A stretch of 5,507 nt of DNA, taken from contig JAKAYM010000124.1 in NCBI GenBank assembly GCA_021826795.1, positions 1 to 5,507 on the forward strand, in the 5' to 3' direction. This document shows, piece after piece, positions 1 to 5,484 of the stretch. The DNA comes from Thermoplasmata archaeon (GTDB lineage: Archaea > Thermoplasmatota > Thermoplasmata > Thermoplasmatales > Thermoplasmataceae). How positions within the stretch are numbered: the stretch's first letter is position 1; each line of letters begins with the position of its first letter. The translations under genes and the position numbers were made by a program. The notes beneath the pieces were generated by a model that did no database searches, had not been told where the DNA came from, and saw only the letters and a program-made list of their open reading frames with translations.

Positions 1-44
1 TCTAATATAAAAATAAATGTTATTTATTCACAAGTCCTAAGCAG

Positions 45-320
45 TTGGAATCTATAATAATAGTGATTACTGAAATTGAAAGTTGGTATCTTGCTGGAAT
101 TGACTTTAAAAAATTTAAAATTAAAAAAAATAAAATTCTTAATACGGAATCTGTAACCAAGGAAGATTTTTACAGTATAATAAACAAAACTACTTTAAAG
201 AGGAAATACCCAAATGTCACTAAGTTGACCGAAATTTTGGCATCTTTTAGCGTGGAACAGTGTAGACAGAAAAACTCAAGCTTTAACGATTTTATAACTA
301 AATTGCAAAGCATTCTATAG
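45..320 (+). CDS. C-terminal part of a conserved hypothetical protein, probably a 5'-truncated remnant
   Basis: The reading frame is open from base 6, just after an in-frame TAA at 3-5, to the TAG at 318-320. The only start-like codon near its beginning is TTG at 45, with no ribosome binding site before it. The translation has the core EIESWYLAG, followed by a TKEDF segment and a SFSVEQCRQKNSSFNDF tail. From memory, this resembles the C-terminal half of uncharacterised prokaryotic proteins that carry an E(I/M)ESWYLAG core, perhaps related to DUF4276-like proteins; no function is known to me. The residues encoded upstream of the TTG (KQLES) still look like coding sequence, so the homologous region probably continues left and the N-terminus is lost or out of frame. 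Many AAA and AAT codons make it more AT-rich than the next gene. I read it as a decayed or transferred gene fragment; a short functional protein starting at TTG is the alternative. Confidence 0.45.
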   Translation: MESIIIVITEIESWYLAGIDFKKFKIKKNKILNTESVTKEDFYSIINKTTLKRKYPNVTKLTEILASFSVEQCRQKNSSFNDFITKLQSIL

Positions 321-368
321 GTACAATTTAGCATCATTAAAAGTGTTAATAAAGTATTCTTGAACAAC

Positions 369-376
369 TTTAAATA
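369..376 (+). promoter_or_regulatory. TATA box of the acyl-CoA synthetase gene (leaderless promoter)
   Basis: The sequence TTTAAATA is centred about 25 bases before the ATG at 398. That is the spacing expected between an archaeal TATA box and the transcription start, so the mRNA probably begins at or next to the ATG. There is no purine-rich ribosome binding site just upstream of the ATG (the bases are T-rich), which agrees with leaderless translation. The preceding bases, ACAAC, would be a weak BRE. Confidence 0.55.
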
Positions 377-397
377 TGTTTATATTTTCATTTCTTT

Positions 398-2047
398 ATG
401 GAAAAATATGAATGGCTCAAAATCTGGCCCAATTATCTGCCTTATACTATCGATTATCCGGATATGAATATATGGAAGATGATGGAGATATCGTCCTCCC
501 TATATGGAACTAAAGATGCAGTGATATATTATGGAAATCACATAAAGTATAGTGAAATTAGAGAGGACATTAATAACTTATCATTATACATAAAATCCAC
601 TGGAATCAAGAAAGGTGACAGGATTGGAATAATGATACAGAATTCACCGCATTTCATAATTTCTTTTTTCGCCATAGCACGGGCCGGTGCCACAATAGTT
701 CTTATGAGCCCAGCACTTGATTACAGCACTGCTTCCTATATTGTTAAAGAAACAAATATGAAAATGATAATCACAACCTCTGAACTTGTGAAAATCCCCG
801 AAAAACTGAATACTGAATTCAATATACCCGTTGTCTGCGGATCGCTTCGTGACTACATCAAAGATCCTGACATTCCAGTTCCAGAATTCATAATGTCGGA
901 ATACCCGGTCTCTGGTATACCTTGGAAAGAAGCTATAAAACATAGAAATGGCGAAATAGAATATAATTCAAAAATGGATGATGAGGCCCTGATAGCATAT
1001 ACATCTGGTACCACGGGGATACCAAAAGGATGTGTGCACACAAACAAATCTGTAATAGCAAATGCAATAGGTGCTTCCATATGGAGAAGACTAACATCAT
1101 CAGCAAATGAACTCGGTGCTGCCCCATTTTTCCATGTAACTGGTCTGGCTTTTTCCATGCTATCTCCCATATTCGCCGGGGCTACAGTTACAATTTTAAC
1201 CAGATGGAATAGTGAGGCTGCAATCGAGGCTATTGAGAAATACAGAATAACACATTTTGTTTCGGTTGCACCCATGATAGTTGATCTTTTGAACCAGAAA
1301 GATTTAGGAAAAAGAAATTTTTCATCAATGAGATTCATAGGTGGTGGTGGAGCCGCAATGCCTGGGGTGCTGGCGGAAAGAATGGAAGATTTGTTCCACA
1401 TACCATTTGTGGAGGGTTATGGCATGACCGAGGCAATGGGACAGACACATATAAATCCACCGGAGCATAGAAAACTCCAGTGTATAGGCATCCCGCAATT
1501 CGGATACGATGCAAGGATAATTTCCACAGAAACAGGCACAGTTGTAAAGGGGGAAACAGGAGAAATCGTGGTAAGTGGACCGAGCCTTTTCAAAGGTTAC
1601 CTTAACAAACCTGAAGATACAAAAAAAGCATTTATATACATTAATGGTAAAAAATTCCTGAGAACTGGAGACATAGGATATATGGATGAAGAGGGGTCAT
1701 TTTTCGTTGTTGACAGGGTGAAGAGAATGGTTAATCGTGCTGGATTCAAGGTCTGGCCAGCAGAAATTGATAGCCTTATGCTACGGCATCCGCACGTACT
1801 TGAAGTGTGTACAGTAGGAACACCGGACCCCAGAACAGGGGAAGAGGTCAAGGCATTTATCGTTCTGAAAGATTCCGGCAAGAGTGAAAAGATACAAGAA
1901 ATTGAAATAGTGACATGGGCAAAGGAGAATATAGGCGGCTACAAATATCCCCGCATAGTGGAATTTACCGATGCCCTTCCTAAAACTGCCTCTGGCAAGA
2001 TAGACTGGAAAAAATTACAGGATAAAGAAAGAAAACAGAGAGAATGA
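398..2047 (+). CDS. AMP-forming acyl-CoA synthetase (long/medium-chain fatty acid or related acid:CoA ligase)
   Basis: This 549-residue ANL-superfamily enzyme activates a carboxylic acid with ATP to an acyl-adenylate and transfers it to CoA, in the cytoplasm. All core motifs are present: the phosphate-binding loop YTSGTTGIPKG (201-211), the YGMTEA adenylate motif (341-346), TGDIG (423-427, with the ATP-ribose-binding Asp), and the hinge DRVKRMVNRAGFKVWPAEID (439-458). The C-terminal PKTASGKIDWKKL (528-540) holds the catalytic lysine K534. Length is normal for the family. The hinge variant with KVWPAEI resembles a subgroup usually annotated as long-chain fatty-acid-CoA ligases, but the substrate cannot be fixed from the motifs; aryl or medium-chain acids are possible. 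The ATG at 398 is chosen because a TATA box lies about 25 bases upstream and the N-terminal sequence is typical. The gene stands alone and meets the convergent MFS gene after 21 bases. No damage is visible. Confidence 0.93.
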   Translation: MEKYEWLKIWPNYLPYTIDYPDMNIWKMMEISSSLYGTKDAVIYYGNHIKYSEIREDINNLSLYIKSTGIKKGDRIGIMIQNSPHFIISFFAIARAGATIVLMSPALDYSTASYIVKETNMKMIITTSELVKIPEKLNTEFNIPVVCGSLRDYIKDPDIPVPEFIMSEYPVSGIPWKEAIKHRNGEIEYNSKMDDEALIAYTSGTTGIPKGCVHTNKSVIANAIGASIWRRLTSSANELGAAPFFHVTGLAFSMLSPIFAGATVTILTRWNSEAAIEAIEKYRITHFVSVAPMIVDLLNQKDLGKRNFSSMRFIGGGGAAMPGVLAERMEDLFHIPFVEGYGMTEAMGQTHINPPEHRKLQCIGIPQFGYDARIISTETGTVVKGETGEIVVSGPSLFKGYLNKPEDTKKAFIYINGKKFLRTGDIGYMDEEGSFFVVDRVKRMVNRAGFKVWPAEIDSLMLRHPHVLEVCTVGTPDPRTGEEVKAFIVLKDSGKSEKIQEIEIVTWAKENIGGYKYPRIVEFTDALPKTASGKIDWKKLQDKERKQRE

Positions 2048-2065
2048 ATAACAAATTTATATGGC

Positions 2066-2076
2066 TTTTTATTTTT
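2066..2076 (+). terminator. Oligo-T terminator after the acyl-CoA synthetase gene
   Basis: Two T5 runs separated by one A (TTTTTATTTTT) begin 18 bases after the synthetase stop. Archaeal RNA polymerase terminates at such U-rich tracts without needing a hairpin. The tract overlaps the last codons of the convergent MFS gene, so the two transcripts would share this short region. Confidence 0.5.
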
Positions 2077-3523
2077 CTCCACTCCGATTTGATTCGGGAA
2101 TGATTGATTTCTTGCTCTTTATTCCTGTTATAAATGACATTATTGCGCCTATAACTAACACTATCATGGAAACGAAAAGTGCAGAATGAAGGCCAACCAC
2201 AAATTTGGATGAAACATTTCCCTGTAACCTGTCAAGTCCAAGAAAAACCTCGAATGTAACATATCTGGGCACTGTAGACGCTGCTACTGTTATTGCTATG
2301 ACATAGCTGAGAAGGGTTCCTATATTCGTAAGTGTTCTCAGAAGCCCGGATGAAGCCCCGTAGAGTTCCTTGGGAGAATTTGACATGACAGAACTTGTAT
2401 TCGAGGGCCAGAACATTGAGCCACCAAGTCCGGTAATTATGGATCCGACTATGACCAGATATATTGGACTCGCAACACCAAGAAACAGGTAAACAACTAT
2501 ACCCATGGCCATGATTAAAATTCCGGTGCCTGCAACTATGCCAGGAGGAACTTTATCTGATAATCTGCCCATTTTAGGTGATAATAGGCTCGATAGGAGA
2601 TATCCTGGCACTAGTATCAGTGATGCGTCAAATGGAGAGAAGCCTCGCACTCCCTGCAAATACATTATTAAAATAAATAGCACTGAGAGGAACCCTATTG
2701 CCTGAAGAGTTGCAGCCATCAATGACAATGATAATTTTTTGTTCTTAAATGCTCTTGTGTCTATAACAGGGCTCTTAGACCTTTTTTCTATAATGGCAAA
2801 TGGAATTAGAATTATAAGTCCAGCTATTACCATGGCAATATTTGTTACATTGGCACCCACAGAAGCAACCTCCACTGCACCATATGATATTAATCCAAGT
2901 ATGGCGATGATGAGCGCTGTACCGGTATAATCAATTTTAACAGTGGATTTTCTGTTGTCTTTGATATACTTTTCAGCCATGTAAAATCCTATTAAACCTA
3001 TGGGCACATTTATGTAAAATATGTATCTCCATCCTATGAAGGTAGTAATGATTCCGCCGAGAATTATGCCAAGAACACCACCGATGCTCCAGCCCATACT
3101 GGTAATTCCGAATGCTCTCCCCCTCTCGCCGGCAGTAAAATAATCGGCGATAATGGCATTGCTGTTTGCCTGAAGTAGTACTGCTCCGAAACCTTGAACT
3201 ATTCTTGATATTATAAGAAAGTCGACATTTGGGGATGCACCGGCCATGGCTGAACCCACTATAAATATAAGAAATCCTGCATTGAATATTCTTCCTCTGC
3301 CAAAGATATCCCCAAGTTTGCCCATCTGTGTTGTTAGGGTAGCCAGCACCAGTAAATATACAAGAATTACCCATATAGTGTCCAGGAATGGTGCCTTTAA
3401 ATCCACTGTCATTGTTGGTAATGCAAGAAGCACTATTGTTGTGTCTATTGCAGACATCAACATTCCGATTAATACACTGATTAAAATAAATATACGCTTT
3501 CGATCTTCCGATTCCTCATCCAT
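2069..3523 (-). CDS. MFS transporter, DHA2 (14-TMS, EmrB/QacA-like) drug:H+ antiporter family
   Basis: This 484-residue integral membrane protein of the major facilitator superfamily probably uses the proton gradient to export a drug, organic acid or other toxic compound. Family signatures are clear: AIDTTIVLLALP in helix 1 (25-36, motif D1 with D27), the helix 2-3 loop GKLGDIFGRGRIF (68-80, motif A), RIVQGFGAVLLQANSNAIIADYF (107-129, motif B), and SIGGVLGIILGG (146-157, motif C position) followed by GWRYIFYINVPIG. About 14 hydrophobic segments fit the DHA2 group, with an acidic cytoplasmic N-terminus and a basic tail. In motif C the usual Pro of GPxxGG is Ile. The ATG at 3523 is supported by a Shine-Dalgarno-like GAAGTGAT seven or so bases upstream and by the normal family N-terminus. 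The promoter region carries two dyad elements, suggesting repressor control, but no regulator gene is adjacent. The substrate is unknown. Confidence 0.92.
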   Translation of the reverse strand: MDEESEDRKRIFILISVLIGMLMSAIDTTIVLLALPTMTVDLKAPFLDTIWVILVYLLVLATLTTQMGKLGDIFGRGRIFNAGFLIFIVGSAMAGASPNVDFLIISRIVQGFGAVLLQANSNAIIADYFTAGERGRAFGITSMGWSIGGVLGIILGGIITTFIGWRYIFYINVPIGLIGFYMAEKYIKDNRKSTVKIDYTGTALIIAILGLISYGAVEVASVGANVTNIAMVIAGLIILIPFAIIEKRSKSPVIDTRAFKNKKLSLSLMAATLQAIGFLSVLFILIMYLQGVRGFSPFDASLILVPGYLLSSLLSPKMGRLSDKVPPGIVAGTGILIMAMGIVVYLFLGVASPIYLVIVGSIITGLGGSMFWPSNTSSVMSNSPKELYGASSGLLRTLTNIGTLLSYVIAITVAASTVPRYVTFEVFLGLDRLQGNVSSKFVVGLHSALFVSMIVLVIGAIMSFITGIKSKKSIIPESNRSGEK

Positions 3524-3526
3524 TGA

Positions 3527-3534
3527 ATCACTTC
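3527..3534 (-). promoter_or_regulatory. Ribosome binding site of the MFS gene
   Basis: Read on the minus strand this is GAAGTGAT, one mismatch from GAGGTGAT, the complement of the archaeal 16S rRNA 3' end. It lies three bases from the ATG. It supports the start at 3523 and implies a leadered mRNA, unlike the apparently leaderless genes nearby. Confidence 0.45.
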
Positions 3535-3555
3535 TTACAGTCGGGTCACTGCAGC

Positions 3556-3571
3556 GGGATTTTAAAATCCC
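3556..3571. promoter_or_regulatory. Perfect 16-bp palindrome over the likely MFS TATA box (candidate operator)
   Basis: GGGATTTTAAAATCCC is a perfect 16-bp inverted repeat centred 40 bases upstream of the MFS start codon. Its TTTTAAAA core can act as a TATA box, placing transcription start near 3538 and leaving a leader of about 15 bases that includes the ribosome binding site. A dimeric repressor bound here would block TBP/TFB. The symmetry is directly visible; the operator role is inferred. Confidence 0.5.
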
Positions 3572-3573
3572 AT

Positions 3574-3591
3574 ATTCCCTTTAAATGGAAT
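3574..3591. promoter_or_regulatory. 18-bp near-perfect dyad upstream of the MFS promoter (second candidate operator or alternative TATA)
   Basis: ATTCCCTTTAAATGGAAT is an 18-bp inverted repeat with only one mismatched base pair (C against T at positions 6 and 13). Its centre is 19 bp from that of the 16-bp palindrome, and it also has a TTTAAA core. It could be a second operator site, or the actual TATA box with a leader of about 34 bases. Confidence 0.4.
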
Positions 3592-3770
3592 GAAAGGGTA
3601 TTTATCAATCCAACTTAAATATTTTGTAACAAGGTCAAGAACTTAAAATTTACAAATCAATCTACCAGAAAGAAAGCTACTGAATTTATGATGTGGATGA
3701 ATTTCTGGATGCAAATATTTATATAATATATTCTTGTATAATAATGCAATAAGAGGAATAACAGAAGCAC
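3592..3770. other. AT-rich intergenic stretch without a recognisable gene
   Basis: I see no convincing coding sequence here on either strand; the longest ATG-started frame noticed is about 12 codons (from 3688). The only likely signal is a TATA-like run, TTTATATA at 3718-3725, which would direct rightward transcription beginning near 3746 into the protein-like remnant that follows. Confidence 0.4.
3718..3725 (+). promoter_or_regulatory. TATA-like box upstream of the small ORF remnant
   Basis: TTTATATA sits in an alternating A/T run. A transcript would start near 3746, just before AAGAGGA (3751-3757), which resembles a ribosome binding site, and before an ATG at 3774. The region is so AT-rich that a chance match is quite possible. 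Confidence 0.3.
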
Positions 3771-3774
3771 TTAA

Positions 3775-3936
3775 TGTAAGGCTTCAACTCTTATTAATAT
3801 CAATGTACCTACGGAGCGTTTAAGGGAATTCAAGCCTGTGGAGACGAATGCCGATACCTTAGAAGGAATAAATATAAGTCCGTATGTCAGGGCAAACATA
3901 GTCGATGAATCTGGAAGCCTCATTCCCCTGGTATGA
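3775..3936 (+). pseudogene. Remnant of a small protein gene, frame broken at its start
   Basis: This 53-codon frame has no usable in-frame start codon: a TAA lies immediately upstream at 3772-3774, and the first GTG comes only at 3838. Its translation nevertheless looks like a natural soluble protein, with segments NVPTERLREFKPVETNADT, ISPYVRANIVDESG and SLIPLV before TGA. The codons match the genome's habits, and the GC content is higher than in the flanking intergenic DNA. An ATG at 3774-3776 is followed by one extra base and then by this frame, so removing T3777 would give a 54-residue protein starting MKAST. I do not recognise a family. The antisense frame (3771-3995) is hydrophobic and looks like a shadow. 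Alternatives are a gene fragment whose 5' part lies in another frame, a non-AUG start, or a non-coding RNA, given the hairpin at its end. Confidence 0.35.
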
Positions 3937-3944
3937 GGTATTCC
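3913..3944. repeat. Inverted repeat (hairpin) at the end of the small ORF remnant
   Basis: The arms CCTCAT (3918-3923) and ATGAGG (3933-3938) enclose a nine-base loop. They are extended by GGAA (3913-3916) and TTCC (3941-3944) across a G-T wobble and one bulged A. The stem spans the stop codon of the remnant. It is more GC-rich than anything nearby and could be a transcript 3' end or part of a structured RNA. Confidence 0.4.
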
Positions 3945-3970
3945 GCTTATATACTGAACAAAATATCCGG

Positions 3971-4003
3971 AATAAAATAATAAATTTATGATCACATAAA
4001 TTT
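3971..4003 (-). terminator. Hairpin plus T-rich tail at the end of the small Met-rich gene
   Basis: On the minus strand the 9-base arms AAATTTATG (4003-3995) and CATAAATTT (3990-3982) pair perfectly around a four-base loop, TGAT. They are followed by ATTATTTTATT. The loop contains the TGA stop codon of the small gene. The layout resembles an intrinsic terminator, although the stem is weak (A/T-rich) and archaeal termination would depend mainly on the T-rich tail. Confidence 0.4.
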
Positions 4004-4345
4004 GGCTATTTTCTGAATTGATTCTTGCGGCATTCTCTGCATAGCACCCTGCATCATTTTCATATCTCTTTTCTGCATATCAGGCGGAAGTTCAGAATTA
4101 GCCTGCATACGGAGCGCCACAAAGCTCTTCAACTCTTCATCGCTAAATTTTGATGCAATTCCCATATTTGTCATGCACAGACCTATGTATGTTTCATCAT
4201 CGGTTTTATTCATTTCTGTTATTAAATCTTTCATAGCTTTTACCTTACTGACATCGTTCTCCTTGAACATTTCTGTAAATAACTTTTGCATGGCTTTTTC
4301 TCTTTCATCTGGTATCATTTTTGCAATTTTCACTATATCTTCCAT
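3992..4345 (-). CDS. Small methionine-rich helical protein of unknown function
   Basis: I do not recognise this 117-residue protein. It has no signal peptide or membrane segment and looks cytoplasmic and almost wholly alpha-helical, with mixed charge. Sixteen of 117 residues are Met, six of them between 90 and 105 (DMQKRDMKMMQGAMQRMP) plus the last residue. A single Cys is at 57. There is a hint of internal duplication: EDIVKIAKM (2-10) resembles ESIQKIAKF (108-116), and IPDEREKAM (11-19) resembles LPPDMQKRDM (86-95). The start is chosen because it gives a natural charged N-terminus and lies just downstream of AT-rich promoter-like DNA; the best TATA match (TTATTATA, 4369-4362) is about 21 bases upstream, slightly short for leaderless initiation. 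The gene is separated by 129 AT-rich bases from the hydrolase gene upstream on the same strand, so it is probably transcribed independently. Met-rich helices can bind hydrophobic partners or soft metals, but neither role is shown. Confidence 0.75.
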   Translation of the reverse strand: MEDIVKIAKMIPDEREKAMQKLFTEMFKENDVSKVKAMKDLITEMNKTDDETYIGLCMTNMGIASKFSDEELKSFVALRMQANSELPPDMQKRDMKMMQGAMQRMPQESIQKIAKFM

Positions 4346-4474
4346 ATTTATCCAATCATGATATAATAAGCAAATAAAAATATTTTCATTACATATTAAT
4401 CATATTTATGAATTTTATTACGTATAATATGCTATATTTTTAATAATTGAAACGAATAGATTCAATAATTTATA

Positions 4475-5413
4475 TTATTCCGTAATTTTATACATAAATA
4501 TGTTATTATTATATCTATTTTCGATAATTCCATTGTTTTCCATATACTTCAAATGTGCTATGGTTTCCATTACTGCAAAGTTTTGCTCCATGTAGTTCAT
4601 ATCCATTAATTTGCGATTCTTACTCCACTCAATAGTTGATGCCAGTTCATATGCCGTTATCCAATTAGAAAGACGCGATTTCATTGCAGCTATTCTTCTC
4701 TGATGATGCTGTATAATTTCATCTATTCTTCCAGAAAAATCATCAATATTGTCTCTGTGCCCCGGATAACCTGTTTTAACCACATATTTCTGAATCTTTT
4801 TAAGGCTTTCAATATACATACCGAGATAATCCACCCCATTGCTGTACACGCTAATATTAGGGGATATATTTTTCAGTACATGGTCCCCGGTAATCATTGC
4901 CTGAATATCCTTAAGATATATGGCTACAGATCCGGGAGAATGCCCGGGCACATCTATAAATTCGGTATCCTTGAGGCTAAAATCTTTGATTATATTCAAA
5001 TCCAGCGCAGAATAATAATTTATAAATTTAATGATGGGATTTCCCTCCAGAATTTTATTAAATAGATTCTCGGGAACACCATTTGAAATCATCAGAGTCC
5101 TATAATCCTTGAAATATTCATCCTTATTATCAGTTATGTATTTAATTGCATTGTAATCATTTTCTGAGATATACACAGGAATCCTGTGATTTTTTGTAAG
5201 ATAAAGTGCACCTCCTATATGATCTATGTGTAAATGGGTTATGATGCAGAAATCTATTTTATCTAGTTCCACGACATTTTTTAATTCTCTGTAACTATTT
5301 TCAGACATTCCTGTATCGACAATATAATTTGCATTGCCTGAAACATGATATATATTGGCAGTTTTGAGTGCTCTAATCTCTATGGGTACGGTAATTTTTT
5401 CAATAGAATTCAT
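4475..5413 (-). CDS. Metallo-beta-lactamase-fold hydrolase with C-terminal winged-helix-like region
   Basis: This is a 312-residue soluble MBL-superfamily enzyme. The dinuclear metal site is complete: THLHIDHIGG carries the HxHxDH motif (H60, H62, D64, H65), PGHSPGS carries H158, GDH carries D177, and YPGHRDN carries H219. After the catalytic domain (about 1-225), the tail has HHQRRIAAM (236-244), ITAYELAST (252-260) and METIAHLKYMENNGIIE (282-298). This fits the winged-helix C-terminal domain found in LACTB2-like and related bacterial and archaeal hydrolases, where it helps shape the active site. Known relatives hydrolyse thioesters (glyoxalase II-like), other esters or lactones, or RNA; the sequence does not decide which. 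The ATG at 5413 is supported by a TATA-like element 26 bases upstream, with no ribosome binding site, suggesting leaderless translation. It is divergent from a gene that starts at the window's right edge. Confidence 0.9.
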   Translation of the reverse strand: MNSIEKITVPIEIRALKTANIYHVSGNANYIVDTGMSENSYRELKNVVELDKIDFCIITHLHIDHIGGALYLTKNHRIPVYISENDYNAIKYITDNKDEYFKDYRTLMISNGVPENLFNKILEGNPIIKFINYYSALDLNIIKDFSLKDTEFIDVPGHSPGSVAIYLKDIQAMITGDHVLKNISPNISVYSNGVDYLGMYIESLKKIQKYVVKTGYPGHRDNIDDFSGRIDEIIQHHQRRIAAMKSRLSNWITAYELASTIEWSKNRKLMDMNYMEQNFAVMETIAHLKYMENNGIIENRYNNNIFMYKITE

Positions 5414-5435
5414 AGCGGTTTATGGCATGAGAGGT

Positions 5436-5443
5436 AATTATAG
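5436..5443 (-). promoter_or_regulatory. TATA box of the MBL-fold hydrolase gene (leaderless promoter)
   Basis: On the minus strand this reads TATAATTA, centred about 26 bases before the hydrolase ATG. That is the right distance for transcription to start at the ATG. No Shine-Dalgarno sequence is seen in the intervening bases, which fits a leaderless mRNA. Confidence 0.45.
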
Positions 5444-5455
5444 TTATCTACTAAC

Positions 5456-5463
5456 ATTATTAT
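5456..5463 (+). promoter_or_regulatory. TATA box for the rightward gene at the window edge
   Basis: TTATTATA is centred about 25 bases before the ATG at 5485, the expected spacing for a leaderless archaeal transcript. It overlaps the left end of the 14-bp palindrome at 5462-5475. Confidence 0.35.
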
Positions 5464-5475
5464 ACTTATAAGTAT
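5462..5475. promoter_or_regulatory. 14-bp perfect palindrome between divergent promoters
   Basis: ATACTTATAAGTAT is a perfect inverted repeat in the 71-bp space between the hydrolase gene and the apparent rightward gene. It contains TTATAA, so it may be a symmetric TATA element or an operator shared by both promoters. In AT-rich DNA a 14-bp palindrome could also arise by chance. Confidence 0.35.
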
Positions 5476-5484
5476 TACATTTTC

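Noticed and set aside
853..1401. Long antisense frame (182 codons, minus strand) inside the acyl-CoA synthetase gene
   Set aside because: The plus strand has all family motifs across this span. The antisense translation is low-complexity, Pro/Ser/Ala-rich, and shows no domain, so it is a shadow of the real gene.
2973..3374. Second minus-strand frame of 133 codons inside the MFS gene, and a plus-strand frame at 3246-3584
   Set aside because: Both lie within coding sequence carrying conserved MFS motifs in another frame. Their translations look like frame-shifted readings without recognisable domains.
3524..3991. Possible insertion sequence in the 468-base gap
   Set aside because: I found no paired terminal inverted repeats, no target-site duplication and no transposase motif. 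The short inverted repeats present are better explained as promoter or terminator elements.
3771..3995. Minus-strand frame of 74 codons opposite the small ORF remnant
   Set aside because: It has a hydrophobic N-terminal stretch but no family resemblance and no clear promoter or ribosome binding site, and it nearly abuts the small Met-rich gene. The plus-strand reading looks more protein-like. I cannot exclude the minus-strand frame entirely.
4703..5065. Plus-strand frame of 120 codons inside the MBL-fold hydrolase gene
   Set aside because: It is opposite the region encoding the catalytic His and Asp motifs. Its Ile/His/Tyr-rich translation is typical of antisense to AT-rich coding DNA.
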